A DNA stretch of 64,000 nt from Diabrotica undecimpunctata (GCF_040954645.1 NC_092810.1:69314660-69378659), one strand, 5' to 3'; shown: positions 24,060-35,289, numbered from the stretch's first letter. The notes: a model not told the origin generated them from the sequence alone. A program made the numbers and translations.

Positions 24060-24900
24060 TATACTCATTTTCAATTTTTGTTTTTTTTTTCAGCTAATTT
24101 CCACACATCATCTAATTTAAATATTATGTTGCAAGCAGCTACTGCATTCTTCTCTATTGCCCATATTTCTTCTATCGGGTTTAGCTTCGGATGATGGGGT
24201 GGTAGATGCAACGTTACAATGTCATATTCTACAGGAATTTGGTCTAATATGTATGTTTTAAAAACTGGCTTGTGCATTTTTATAATTGCGTATAGTTCCG
24301 CTTTAGTTGATTTCGCCGGATAAAAATAGATCTTTTAGCAAGCCACTTCAGCATTGCATCTTTTTCCATACAAAATTTGGAATGGGTTCTAAGAGTGCGT
24401 TATGATAAGAAGCATTGTCTATCTAGCACCAATACACATTTTTTCGAAGCATAAATTTTTAACTTTCGTTCTTTTTGCTTTAATATGGTATGTCTCCATC
24501 AAAACTTTCCTGTTATTTTAAATTTTTCTAAATCTAAATCCCATTATTTTAACTAATTTTCTAAGAGTCTATTTTGTCAGTAAATTCTACCCCTTCTTCA
24601 TTTTTTATTGTTTCAAAAATTGTCTTTATTGTAGGCCTTCTTTTGTCTATATAGCAGTATACGACTAAATAATTCCTTGAATTATTTTCTTCTCAGACTC
24701 ATCAACGGATCCTTTGGAGGTTGAAGCTTTTTTGATACCCTTTCGAGGTGAATTAAAGCGTTCACTGGGGGATTTTTTATTAGCTTCGCCGATAATACGT
24801 TTTACTGTATTGAGACTAACATCACATGCTTGGGCTACTCTTTTCTGTAAATTGCTCAGTGGGATGTTTAAGGCTTCCTGTTCTTTCTCTCTCTTCATAA
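24060..24900 (-). pseudogene. DDE (IS630-like) transposase remnant
   Basis: The minus strand at 24665-24898 encodes an N-terminal helix-turn-helix (QKRVAQACDVSLNTVKRII). At 24071-24277 it encodes the C-terminal catalytic block LPPHHPKLNPIEEIWAIEK, the second-Asp/Glu signature of Tc1/IS630 enzymes. The intervening region is readable only in fragments. It is related in layout to 6409-7650 and 46761-47925. Confidence 0.8.
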
Positions 24901-25855
24901 ACTGGCATACGTATATGATTTATCTACCTTGACTATAAACAATTTTTTTGAAACTAGACATTTTTCTAGAACAAAAAATTTGAAGAATTAATAAACAAAA
25001 TGACTTAAGGTGATATGCACAAACCAATCTTAAATAAATCTTAACTAAAGTAGACTTTATACTACATGATTTTATCATATGAGATTTGTTATGATTCCTC
25101 GTTTCTATGATGTTTTAAAAAATCGTGTTTACACTGCATGATAAGTTATGACATGATATAAGTGACAATGAGTGACGTTTTATTGATTTTTCTTTTTGTT
25201 TATGGTCGTAGAGATATTGGACACAGTATAGGTATCAACTATTAGATTTTAAAAGTATTATAATAGAAAATAAATCTTTGATTGCATTGGCTTCCCGACT
25301 TTTAATAATAATACGCGGGCAACAACTGCGTACAGCAGTAAGAAGAAAAAGATCAGACGCCTTTGGGATCGCAGGTGGCTCTTACGAAGAAATCGTGGAC
25401 AGTGTATATCAAATTTAGTGTTGATATTATACCAAATTAAAAATAATTAATAAAGAAACTAAACTAAAATTATGACTAAGAAGACTATAAAACACTAAAC
25501 TAAGAATAAAATAAATAAATAATAAAAGAAAAATACGACTTAATATCAATGCAACAAACAAAAAATAAATAAATAAATAAAGAATGTTGTCTCCCGGTAA
25601 GGGAATTTAATAGATTATTATATTTTATAATTATTTAATATATATAATATTTAAGCTATTTCAAATAGCTAGAGGGAATTCTTGTGTTTTGTTTGTCTGT
25701 TTGTTCCAGGAGGTTCATGTAAGTACCCCTTTGTTTAATTTTTTTGTAGTTGCCCCAATCCAATCCCATTGTTTCACATTTACTTATCCACGACCCAGCT
25801 TCTCCAAATAAACCCTGAGCGCCGTTCGTATAAGCATCCACATATTAGATCAAAA
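24901..25855. other. No supported gene; simple repeats
   Basis: Contains an AAAT-rich low-complexity stretch (25500-25585). A 61-codon minus-strand ORF at 25656-25841 lacks a recognised domain. A basic arginine-rich stretch near 25330-25380 hints at a Harbinger-type N-terminus, but too weakly to call. Confidence 0.4.
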
Positions 25856-27320
25856 ACTATAACCGGAAATTATAAAAAAACCGGAATAGATAATCTCCCA
25901 GCTGAATATATAAGGAAGGTAGCCATGATACCATTATGGCATTACAGCAGCTTAAAAAAGAAATATGGACACAGAAATCCCTCCCCAATGATTGGAATAC
26001 TTTGCACTATACACAAAACGGAGATATCTTTGAATGCTCTAACCACAGAGGAATTACGCTTCTAAATGCAGCATATAAAATATTTTCCACAGCACTATGT
26101 CTCCGTATGGCAACATATGCAGAACGGATAGTAGGCAATATACCAAGCTGGTTTCAGAGGTGGTAAATCTACAATTTATCAGATTGCAACCCTAAAACAA
26201 ATTTTGGAAAAAACACTGGAATATGGCATTGATATTCATCACATATTTATAGACTATAAAGCAGCCTACGACTCTGTAAATAGAAGAGAAATGTTTAAAG
26301 TAATGAAAGAGCTAGGAATACCAAATCAGTTGGTAAATTTAACAAAACTAACTCTTGGAAAAGTTAAATGTAGAGTAGGAATTCAGGGAGAACTGTTTGA
26401 ACCTTTTAAAACAAATAATGGGCTGCGCCCATTAGGAGAGGCTCTCTCTCCTGTATACTGTTCAATCTGGCTCTGGAAAAAGTAATATGTATGTCACAAA
26501 TCACAACCATTGGTTCGATATATAATAAATCAGTGCAAATCCTGGCCTATCTGATGATATCAATATTGTTGGGAGAACGGAAAACGCTGTACTCTGAATC
26601 AGCTACAAAAATGGGTTTAATTATAAACACCAACAAAACGAAGTATGAAATCTGAAAAAGTATGAAAATAAGTACGCAACCACAAATCCTACTACTATTA
26701 GTTATAGAAAACGACGTCATCGAAGCAGTTAACGAATTTGTACTAGGAGCGCTCCTTAACACTGAAAATAATACTCCCGCGGAATTTGCACGGCCAACAG
26801 ATGCTATTTTGGGCTCAATCTCCTCCTTGAATTCACAAATTATATCGAGAAATACAAAAATAAAACTCTACAAAACAATAATACGCCCAGTCCTAACATA
26901 TGGTTCAGAGACCTGGACAAAAAATAATGAAACATAGGATGTTTCGAAAGAAAAGTACTAAGGCGAATTTATGATGAAGCAGTGAATGACAATGGAGTGT
27001 GGAGAAGACGATACAACTTCGGATTTTATGGAATATACCAGGAACCTGATATCGTAAAACATATTGACATCTGAGGTGCATAGGGCATGTAATGCAGATG
27101 GAACAAAAAGACCCAGCTAGAAAAACGCTCCTTAATAGACCCATTGGTCAGAGAAGAAGAGGAAGACCCAGAACAAGGTTCCTTGATAACATCGATGAAG
27201 ACATGAGAAATATGGGAATACATGCTTGGCATAGAAAGGAAAGGTGATGGATAGGGATGACTGGAGAAATTCTTGAGGAGGCTAGGACCCACGCAGGGTT
27301 TTAAAGCCAGAATGATGATG
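25856..27320 (+). pseudogene. LINE reverse transcriptase, decayed
   Basis: Plus-strand frames give the RT in order: GIDNLPAEYIRKV, ECSNHRGITLLNAAYKIFS, then 26204-26485 with HIFIDYKAAYDSVNRREMF (first catalytic Asp motif). The fourth motif is degenerate (NGLRPLGEALSPVYC). The YxDD box is not intact. The C-terminal region follows at 26662-26937 (KIKLYKTIIRPVLTYGSETW) and the tail near 27080-27310 (RPIGQRRRGRPRTRFLDNID, NMGIHAWHRK). The tail family recurs at 47980-48220. No endonuclease domain was found upstream. Multiple frameshifts are present. Confidence 0.87.
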
Positions 27321-27621
27321 ATATTATCATATTTTATATTGGGTAATGACGAATGTATCAAACAATAATTTGATGTGTTCATAGTATGTAGAATGAGAAA
27401 CAAGCCTAGCAAAAGAATTATGTAAGGCAAACTCAAAAGTCAACATCATTCAACTCACAAAACTAACATTTAGGATTAAAGGAAAATGTAAAACAATTAT
27501 ATGGTATTAAGGTAAAAAAATATGTATGTATTATAGAAATTATACAAATTTCATTTATATTATAAACTTTAATATATTTAAAAATTAACGTAATATTTAC
27601 ATATTTTATTGATTTTCTGTA

Positions 27622-27804
27622 TCAATCAATGTAACCATTTTTTGGTCTTGTTTTCATATAAACATAAATTATAATGAATATAGCGATAACTATCAGTCCT
27701 GGTAATACAATGGTTTTTACTTGTTTTTGGGTTTCTTGAAAATCCTTTTTCCTCTGTTTCTTCTCCTTGGAGGATTCTTTCACTTTTCCAGCTTTGTTAC
27801 GCAT
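27622..27804 (-). CDS. SMCO4: SMCO4-like single-pass membrane micro-protein
   Basis: A complete 60-codon ORF on the minus strand. A charged, lysine-rich N-terminal half with coiled-coil character (residues 9-30, SSKEKKQRKKDFQETQKQVK) is followed by one hydrophobic segment (about residues 32-52, IVLPGLIVIAIFIII) and a short polar tail, KTRPKNGYID. Length, order and the VLP...V(Y/F)V-x-TRP ending match vertebrate SMCO4 (about 59 residues), a conserved membrane protein whose role is not established. The CDS lies in one exon: a TTTTCAG acceptor ends at 27811, six bases before the ATG, and the matching donor is at 29400. An AATAAA signal lies about 15 bp past the stop. Confidence 0.88.
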   Translation of the reverse strand: MRNKAGKVKESSKEKKQRKKDFQETQKQVKTIVLPGLIVIAIFIIIYVYMKTRPKNGYID

Positions 27805-27810
27805 GTTGCA

Positions 27811-29400
27811 CTGAAAATTTGTTTTGGGTTAAAAATTAAAAAAAAAAAACAATACAATGTAGGAATAAAATTTTACGTTAAATTATCATTAAAATTTTAC
27901 ATTAAATTATTTAATTACTAAAACATAAGAGTTATCATATTGTAATAAATAAAAATTATGTTCGGTATCTGTAATTTCAGAAAAATTTGCATTTTTTTCA
28001 ATTAGAAGGATGTAATTGTGGATTAAAACATAGTTTTTATTTCCAAACAACGTTTCATAATACAAATTTTTGATATTGTTAAATATAAAGGAACTTTGCT
28101 CTTGAATGAAATTCATATTTTTTGACATGCCTCATAAAAGATTGATAAAACCTTATAAATGATAGTTGCATCTTAGGTTTTAGACCATGTAGAGCTTTTT
28201 ATGAAGAATAACTTTTTTTCATAAAATTAATAATAAAAAAGTTTTCCATATGGTTCCACGTTAAGTAGACATACTATATACTTGTGTATATATGTATATG
28301 TACATATATAATTGTGATTATAATGTGAAAAATCAATTATATTAGTGAATTGCAATATTGAAGATGGATGAGAAATTCTATTTAGAAATGACTAAAGAAA
28401 GGTCTAATTCCAACATAGAACTGATTCTTTACTGATACCAGACTTGTTTGTAAAACTTAGTATTATTAATAAATGTTAGTTTATCATGTTTTTATTTATT
28501 TTTAGTTTTTTTACACCCTAATTAACATACATTTCCTATCTAGTGCTAATTTTTTCTAGCTACCCCTAGTGTATCATTTATAATGTTCGTAATTTTTATT
28601 TATTTCATAATCATTTTATATATTTTTATTTTTGCTCTCCAGGCTCCTTTTTCATTAAGACAAATTAAAATTTTCTAAATTTACCCAAATTCTATAAAAA
28701 TTGGCATGTTGTATGTCAAGATATGTGGTAAGTGAAACATTCCATCCATTTATTTATTAAAAACTACTTTTTATTGCTTTTGTTATTTATTTAAATGCAA
28801 TTATTAAATTCTGTGTATAGTGCTATTCTGGTAAAGTAGGTACCTCTGGAAGGTACCGGTAGATGAATTTAAAATTTATTAGTCATACACTATCGCAAAT
28901 TTCAGAAATACAAGTAATGAAGTGGTAATGATTTGAATGTAATATATTTCAAAAATGAATTTTAAAAAAATTGTCAAATTTTGATTTTGACATTAAATTT
29001 AATTTATCTTCCAATTAGTATGTAGATAGCAATCCAGACTACACTTTTAACACCAGACACGTTTTAATATAATAATTACCTAATGGGGTAAAAGCTCAAC
29101 AACCTTTACAGAAATTCATACCTTATTGTACACATATACAAATATATCGAAAATATATTAAGCTTCACAGCTTAAAAATATATATCACTTGCAAATACAA
29201 AATATTACTTTTAATAACAAAAACATGCTTAATTTAATATAACAATAATAATTATAATAATATCTTAAAAGTTGTAAAATATCGTGACATATGTAGAACT
29301 TTAATTTACCAATAAATTACAATGTTTTTAAATTTTGTATTAAAGAATGATTATTAATTTCTTTATTCTACGATAAAAATAAATAACGTGCAATACTTAC
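27811..29400 (-). other. 5' UTR intron of the SMCO4-like gene
   Basis: Bounded by CAACAG/GTAAGTATT at 29400 and TTTTCAG at 27811 on the minus strand. It is AT-rich and holds the 73-codon ORF at 27907-28128; otherwise nothing is recognised. Confidence 0.65.
27907..28128 (-). CDS. Unidentified 73-codon ORF in the SMCO4 intron
   Basis: The ORF starts MSKNMNFIQEQSSFIF and ends DNSYVLVIK. Unlike most AT-rich chance ORFs it has balanced composition (Asn, Glu, Tyr, Leu, few Cys or runs). An in-frame TGA lies two codons upstream, and a possible acceptor (TTTTATGAG) sits two bases before the ATG. It could be a separate micro-protein gene, an alternative exon of the SMCO4 transcript, or chance. No family recognised. 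Confidence 0.35.
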   Translation of the reverse strand: MSKNMNFIQEQSSFIFNNIKNLYYETLFGNKNYVLIHNYILLIEKNANFSEITDTEHNFYLLQYDNSYVLVIK

Positions 29401-29647
29401 CTGTTGTTCTACGAAAAGAAAAGATAAAAGTGATCTGCAATCCAAATTATCTCAAAATGTTCGAATTTCCTATTTGCTGACGTCTTCACTTTCTTGTTGT
29501 TGCAACCAAGTTGACAGGTGGCCGGTGGGTGTTGTGTTTTTAAATTTATTGAGGATTGAGGTTATGAATATGTTTTGTTTATAGTTTATGTTTATAATTC
29601 AAAAATAACATCGCCAGTAAGTAATGTATTTCGATTTCTACATTTAG
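29401..29647. promoter_or_regulatory. Divergent promoter and non-coding first exons
   Basis: On the minus strand the donor at 29400 defines a 5' UTR exon starting at 29401 and running upstream to roughly 29530 (right end not determined). On the plus strand an exon ending at 29616 (donor GTAAGTAATG) is followed by an acceptor at 29647. The two transcripts would therefore start back to back within about 100-150 bp. The interval is locally richer in GC (around 29510-29530) than its surroundings. No TATA box is evident. Exact start sites cannot be fixed by eye. Confidence 0.5.
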
Positions 29648-29661
29648 GAAAGAAATGACTA

Positions 29662-30286
29662 ATGAGAGTGGCATTGCAGACATTGAAGACATACTTCAGG
29701 ATTGATTTGGTATGTTGTTTGATCTTTACATTATATTATTATAGAAGAGAGGTTGATTGGAACAAATAATGAACTTAAAAAATGATTAAACCACAGAATA
29801 CTAATCACAACTTGTTGTGATTAGTACTCTGTGATTAAACTTTTAAAAATATACACAAATCAGTTTTTATTATTTTTGTACAATGAACACGTGTGTTCAT
29901 TGTACCATGTGTGTACCTAGAAAATTGTTTGTCAAAAAAGAAGAAATTTTGTTTTGGGTTTTGGTTTCTTTTATTAGTATCAGACCTCAGACATGGTATA
30001 GTCACATAAGTCACAGTATATTGTTAAAGAATTCTTTTAGCATTAAATTGTGGTATAGTATAAATGTGTTTCAGTGTACAACATTAACTTTTATTTTTAT
30101 AAGAAATATTCCATATACATACTACTTTTTTGCTCCTTTTAGTTCAGTGGAAATTCAGAGGTAATTGATTCCAAAAAGTTGGCTTTGAATAGAAAACATA
30201 AAGAGGGAGTAATTGATCAATACAAAATATCAATTGTAAATAAAATTAAAAAACCATTACAAACAAGAACATTATCATTTTCACAG
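29662..30286 (+). CDS. Spliced upstream 65-codon ORF preceding EXD1
   Basis: An ATG at 29662 in exon 29648-29709 gives 16 codons to a GTATGT donor. Exon 30143-30286 (acceptor CTTTTAG, donor CAG/GTAAGC) continues the frame for 48 codons without a stop (FSGNSEVIDSKKLALNRK, ending TRTLSFSQ). If spliced to the acceptor at 36031, the ORF ends after one more codon (GTG TAA), and the EXD1 ATG follows one base later. A competing ATG at 29655 gives only 16 codons. I do not recognise the peptide. It may be a small protein, a regulatory upstream ORF of EXD1, or the start of a gene broken by the transposons in the next intron. Confidence 0.45.
29792..29833. repeat. 20-bp inverted repeat with 2-nt loop
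   Basis: The arms CACAGAATACTAATCACAAC and GTTGTGATTAGTACTCTGTG pair with one mismatch. It lies in the intron between the two upstream-ORF exons. Confidence 0.85.
29878..29905. repeat. 13-bp perfect palindrome
   Basis: The arms GTACAATGAACAC and GTGTTCATTGTAC flank a GT spacer, 45 bp after another strong hairpin. It is cruciform-capable. Confidence 0.85.
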
Positions 30287-30794
30287 GTAAGCAACAAGTG
30301 GTTAGTAACAATATTTAGTTAAATTTATAATTGAAATATAGTTCTGCTTAATAGGTTGTATTTTCATATCTGCTCTAAATTATGGTCTAATTTTACTACT
30401 TTTAAACTATGGAAAGTTTGTTAACCCTTAACTTGGCGCGCACATAATCGCTGTAAGAAAAATGTTATTGCTTACTGAATATTATCTTTAGAGGGCTCCA
30501 TTTTCAGAGTTAATTACATTTTTGTTTCTTTTTTAATTTTTTTGACATTGTATCTCATAAGATACACTACTAGGCGTACCGTACATTACAATGTATCTCG
30601 CAAGACACATTGCCAGGAATACTATAAAACAAGTACTGATGACCAATAGATACATTGCCAGGTTATTAGAAAAACACCTCCGTATCTAGAAAGATACATT
30701 GCAAAGATATATATTTATCGTTTGGACCAATATATTAATTAATATTGGGTCATTGAATTAAATGAAAACTATTAAATTTTCACAAAATATAATA

Positions 30795-30886
30795 AAAACA
30801 TTAAACAAATCTACAATTGTTTCGCTAAAGGTATTTAGCATTTTCAAGACTTTTAGCAAAACAATTGTAGATTTGTTTAATGTTTT
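30795..30886. repeat. 38-bp near-perfect hairpin
   Basis: The arms 30795-30832 and 30849-30886 are reverse complements with two mismatches (core AACAAATCTACAATTGTTT) around a 16-nt loop. It lies inside piggyBac relic A, between the palindrome array and the transposase remnant. Possibilities are a foldback, a regulatory structure or a miRNA-like precursor. Confidence 0.85.
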
Positions 30887-31136
30887 CATTACATTTGGTG
30901 GTACTGTGTTTTACTTCAATTATTATGAACAGATACCATAAAGTAGGGGTTTAAACCATAAACATAATATTGGATCAATTAATATCAATCATTTACATTT
31001 AAAAATTATAAATAAACTACAAAGATGATCAAAATTTATTTTTACAGCTTAAATTCCTAACTTCAAATAAAACTTGGAACACTCAAAAAATAAAAGTAAA
31101 AAGTAATAATTATAAGTTGTTAAAAAATTAAAAAAT

Positions 31137-31990
31137 TTAGTTATGAAAATCATAAAAACAATTACGGGATTCCACTAAACATAACCTCGCTCTACATTTT
31201 GAACAACTCATAGTTGTTTGTACTTTGCCACAGTTTCGACATCGTCCTTTGGTTGTAAAAGTTGGAAAGTGTCCAAAAAGATCTTTTCTAACATCTTCTC
31301 CAGGTATATTCTGGACGTGAGTATGAATCTTCTTTTTTGGTGTATTAATTCCGTCAGATCTCCTTTTTCTATTTTTCAATAGAAGGGAATCGACAAATTA
31401 TATTCTAAAATCATTTAGACCCATACCATTTTCTTCGTCCTCCAGTAAATTATTATCTCTGCGATATAAAAGCCAAGCGTTATTGACACATATATCCAAT
31501 ATTTGGGAAAAAATTGAAAGGTACCACCTGTGGCTTTTAAAAGGTATTCGATAAAGCGCAACTAGCATATCTGCCAAATCTACGCCACTCATATGTGCAT
31601 TATAATGCTTGATAATTAATGGACGGGGTATTTCAATTTTATTTTTAGCTTCTTTAGAGAATCTTTTAATAGAAGACATAGGATAAGCACTTACATACGA
31701 ACTGCATACATGAACGGCTTTGTTATCAAACCACTTTATAATGCAAGTTCTTTTTTCGTTATCCACTTTCTGCTGAAAAGATCTCCTTCCTTTTTTTTAA
31801 TTCCGCATCTGTTTGAAAACCACAACCTTGTAGACAATCTGTTCTCAATGTTCCAAGAGATAGAATTCCTTTTTCGTGTCTTAAGTAGTGTACTAAACTA
31901 GGGGAGCAGAAAAAATTATCAAAATAAACCATGCAACATTCAAGTTTTTATTGTTTGGCAGAGAACTAAAAAATACTATACTATTCCAGA
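31137..31990 (-). pseudogene. piggyBac transposase C-terminal half (relic A)
   Basis: Minus strand, upstream to downstream: a degraded YFDNFF block (one of the catalytic Asp residues) near 31920, then GILSLGTLRT-like sequence. At 31398-31766 the frame is open with IIKWFDNKAVHVCSS, a HYNAHMSGVDLADML block (third catalytic Asp region) and a SHRWYLSIFSQILDICVNNAW block. At 31137-31379 comes the C-terminal cysteine-rich zinc domain (CRNCGKVQTTMSCSKCRARLC). The enzyme normally excises and inserts at TTAA. This copy lacks the N-terminus and first catalytic Asp, and is frameshifted at 31385-31398. Confidence 0.88.
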
Positions 31991-32260
31991 TACACCACAT
32001 CTAAATCATTACAAGCATAATATACCAAATGTTTTTATCACTTTTCTGTTAATCCTCTAATGGGCAAAGTATCTAATAAGATACAATTAGTATTTGTCCG
32101 TATACCGGGTAATGTATCCAAAAAGATACTTATTCTATTTTCGTCAATACCTGCCAATGTATACCCCAGGATACTAACTAAATTGTTGTTTAACTGGCAA
32201 TGTGTCTTCGGAGATATTACTTTTCAAAGTGATCCTATCTGTTTGTTTATAGACAAGTCA

Positions 32261-32756
32261 TGAATATTATTTTATACAATTATTTGCTGAAGACCCAATT
32301 AACTATAATTATGGTTTATCCATCCATACAATAACTAATAACATTAAAAAATTAATTTACTTTCCGTATGACACAAATTTGCACTTTCTTTGGAAGTCAT
32401 TTTGAGCACGTCTACACAAAACACTCTCTGATTGTGGCAAAACTCTGTGTATGACCTCATTTCCCAGCAGCCTCATTTCGTATGACTTTTATTTCACAAA
32501 ATATTAAACTTTAAAATAAAAAATAAACTAATTCCATATCATCTATTTTCTGTACCAACATGGTATGTTTATTTGTTTAAATACTGACTCGTTGCAGGTG
32601 AGGTGATTGTAAATGATAACTATGTGCTTGTAAATAACTTCTATACTTAACTACTATTATTAACTAAGTACTATTTATTGCCCCTCAACATTTTAAAATT
32701 GGCCATAAAGTTTCTGTCTTAATCTTTATAATGTTTAAATTATTTATAAATTCCAG
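32261..32756. other. No gene seen
   Basis: AT-rich spacer between piggyBac relic A and the Jockey endonuclease fragment. It may include the eroded right end of relic A. Confidence 0.4.
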
Positions 32757-32943
32757 TGTAAAATTAATTGTGACGTAAAATTTAATTTTGACTTATCTTC
32801 TGACCACAGTCCAATTATAATTACACTCAGCTCTGCACCCATCTTCAAGAACCCAATTTCTGAACTATGCACAAAAGATACAAACTGGAAAAATGAATTA
32901 CACACCACCTTACATTATGATCCAAGTTATTATTTTTTGTAAT
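32757..32943 (+). pseudogene. Jockey-type endonuclease C-terminus (left half of split element)
   Basis: The plus-strand frame reads CDVKFNFDLSSDHSPIIITL followed by NPISELCTKDTNWK. DLSSDHSP is the terminal catalytic block (SDH) of the apurinic-type endonuclease of Jockey-clade LINEs. The element is interrupted here by piggyBac relic B and resumes at 35290. Confidence 0.78.
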
Positions 32944-35289
32944 TTAATTTTTTTGTAATAATATATTTTTATTAAAAATATATAATAATAGACAAATTAA
33001 CAATTTTTTAATCCAAAAACCTATTATTTGACAAAAAACATGTGTTACATAAATGCTAGGTCATTATATAATTCTAGGTCATAACTAAAATAAAATAAAT
33101 TCTTAAAAAACACAATGAAATTTATAATACAACTTGAATGTCTTCATATGAAAAGTATAATTGCAATCAATACACATGCCAACATCACATTTGCTACATA
33201 TTATTTGAGTAACACTGCTACACCTGCACAGTGACATCTTTTGTTATTAGGTACAGATATTAAAAGGTGGTTGTTTCCATTATACCTTAGATTGTCTGAT
33301 ATTCTATTAAGCAAGATACTAAATTTTGAAGAACTGGGTCTTCCACCATGCTTTGGAACATTTTTATATTTTTTAAGATATAACTGAGCAATACATCTTC
33401 TCTAATTGGAAAATCTTGGCATAGTAGTGCTTGTAGAGTATCCAGCTGTTACTAATACTTGCATCAATGAGCTAGGTGAAGATACACCACCACCACTTTC
33501 TTGAACGGATTCCAATTCTATGTGTAGATAGGTTTTGGTCCATCAGATCGGTCCCTCCCATATTATTGTTATATTTGGCAATAATTTACGATATTGGAAT
33601 TTGCATATACATATATTTTTTTTTCTTTTGTGCTATATCTGTGCACAGTTCCCACAGGCGCAGCACCATAAGCTGTAGATGCAGCAGTCACAATGTTATT
33701 GTCTACCTACTCTATGAAGAAAATACCATGATTGCTGTCGATACATGAAGCAAAACTACCATGGTCCAAATTTTTCAATTCTTTTTTTCTCAGTAGTGGA
33801 CAAGTTTTAGGAATTCTGTCATCCCTAAAGGTGTCCGTAATATTATATTCTTTTAATATCAAAAAGTTAAATAAATTTATATTAGTGAAAAGCTTATCCA
33901 TGTAGAAATGATAAGGATATTCTTTATATGGTTTCTGCTCCAACATTTTTATCAACAGAGTAGTAGGTTTTCCAAAGGTTTCCTCAACTGTGGTATGTAT
34001 ATTTTTGTTTACCTTGATAAAATTCAAAATCTAGAAGATATCCATTGTAGGAATTGAGTGCCTACATCTTGAATCCAAATCTGATTGGCTTTGCTTTTAT
34101 AAATACTTGAGTTTAAAGAGTTTGCCATTAACATCTACTTTGGAGTCATTTGCATAGTGTATAAACCTCTATCTGAGCGAATCTTTCCTGTCTCATGGCA
34201 TTTTAAACTGCTTTATTTCATATGTCAGGCTGGCTGTCTCAAAAATATTACTTGCTAGGTTTGCAGTCATATCCACTCACGATGAGAATGGCAATGAAAC
34301 ATAGAATTTCTTCTGCCGTAATTTGAGGATCTGAACAGTTTTTAAAAATGGTATACCTTCTTGTTTCTGCTACTAATATCTGGATAATATTGTCATCTAA
34401 CATTTTTTCGAATAGAGCAACAAGATCTTGTATATCTTTTTTTATAACTTTGCCCAGGAAACGGTTGTGCATGTGACAGAACTAAGTCACAATACGATAA
34501 TTTTATGTTCCGTTAATTTTTTTGGGATATCGATCCTCTCTTCTTGCTTTTCGAGATTCTCATTTTCTATAGTCTCTCCTTCTGTGTTTTGTTCGCAATT
34601 ATCGTCTGAATCAGCTTCGTCATCATCACCATCTATATATTTTTTAAATCTAATTTCCACTAGACAGAAGTTGACGGCCAGTTAGATTGTCCAAAGTGTC
34701 TCCCTCATCCTCATTTCCAGAATTGTCATTCGTTAATTCACTGGCATCCAGAGGCTCAATGAAGATTTCATCCGCATCATCTATATATGCTAATTTTATT
34801 GCTTCTTTTAGAGTTAAACCTTTGTCTAGAAAGAAATAAAGAGTATTAATACTTTTTTCAAGGTTGAAAATGTCACATATTCCAGAGAGCCTAGCGTTAC
34901 ATATATGTAAATCTACAATTTAAAGCTGTTTTTATCAAACATACACAAAGTAACTAACTATGTTTACAGGCAACAACAAAAAAGCACTATTTAACAATTT
35001 TCTCATAAAAATATGCATTTTACTCTAAAAATAAGGTTTTTGTAGCACTTACTTGAAACAAATGTTATGCTCCATGATACTTGCTAAATTATATTTAGTT
35101 CAGACTGCAGTTACTCACTAACTAAAACAAATAATATCAGTTTGGCTTTGCACGGAAGGCTTCCTTATGTTTGTTTTGACGCCTTACACAGCCATCTATG
35201 TGCTTGTAGCCAAACTGAAACTTCATGTAAAGCCAAATAAGTATATCTGCAAGTGTTACATAAAAGTAACACTAGGTCATAATGGGTTA
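32944..35289 (-). mobile_element. piggyBac relic B, inserted in a Jockey element
   Basis: The right end is GGGTTAA at 35283-35289, the expected CCC tip plus TTAA. Just inside it a palindromic AGTGTTAC-N6-GTAACACT lies at about 35250-35275, with CTAGGTCAT next to it; CTAGGTCAT and GTGTTACATAAA also occur near the left end (33040-33085). The left border lies between 32944 (a TTAA) and about 33010 and is not resolved. The minus strand carries a decayed transposase. The flanking Jockey halves (32757-32943 and 35290-35745) show that it landed inside an older LINE. Confidence 0.72.
33103..34930 (-). pseudogene. piggyBac transposase (relic B)
   Basis: Minus strand. An acidic N-terminal region lies around 34700-34820 (DADEIFIEPLDASELTND). 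At 34248-34472 is ITAEEILCFIAILIVSGYD, the start of the DDE_Tnp_1_7 fold. At 33707-34027 is YHFYMDKLFTNINLFNFL (catalytic Asp block) and DRIPKTCPLL. At 33103-33240 is the C-terminal zinc domain CRCSSVTQIICSKCDVGMC. The pieces lie in different frames with intervening stops. Residue order matches full-length piggyBac enzymes, so the copy was once complete. It differs in sequence from relic A, so two separate families are present. Confidence 0.87.

Larger units (their letters stand above)
30421..32260 (-). mobile_element. piggyBac relic A with phased palindrome arrays
   Basis: TTAACCC at 30421 fits a piggyBac left end (TTAA target, CCC tip). Inside, four 16-bp palindromic sites of the form GTATCT-N4-AGATAC start at 30550, 30593, 30638 (half degenerate) and 30682. 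Four more start at 32069, 32114, 32159 and 32202. Between the arrays, the minus strand encodes the C-terminal half of a piggyBac transposase. No GGGTTAA right end was found, so the right border is approximate. The N-terminal half of the transposase is missing, which points to an internal deletion derivative. Confidence 0.7.

Noticed and set aside
25290..25400. Arginine-rich stretch resembling the N-terminus of Harbinger transposases
   Set aside because: Only about 25 residues in broken frame, no catalytic part, so not enough to call.
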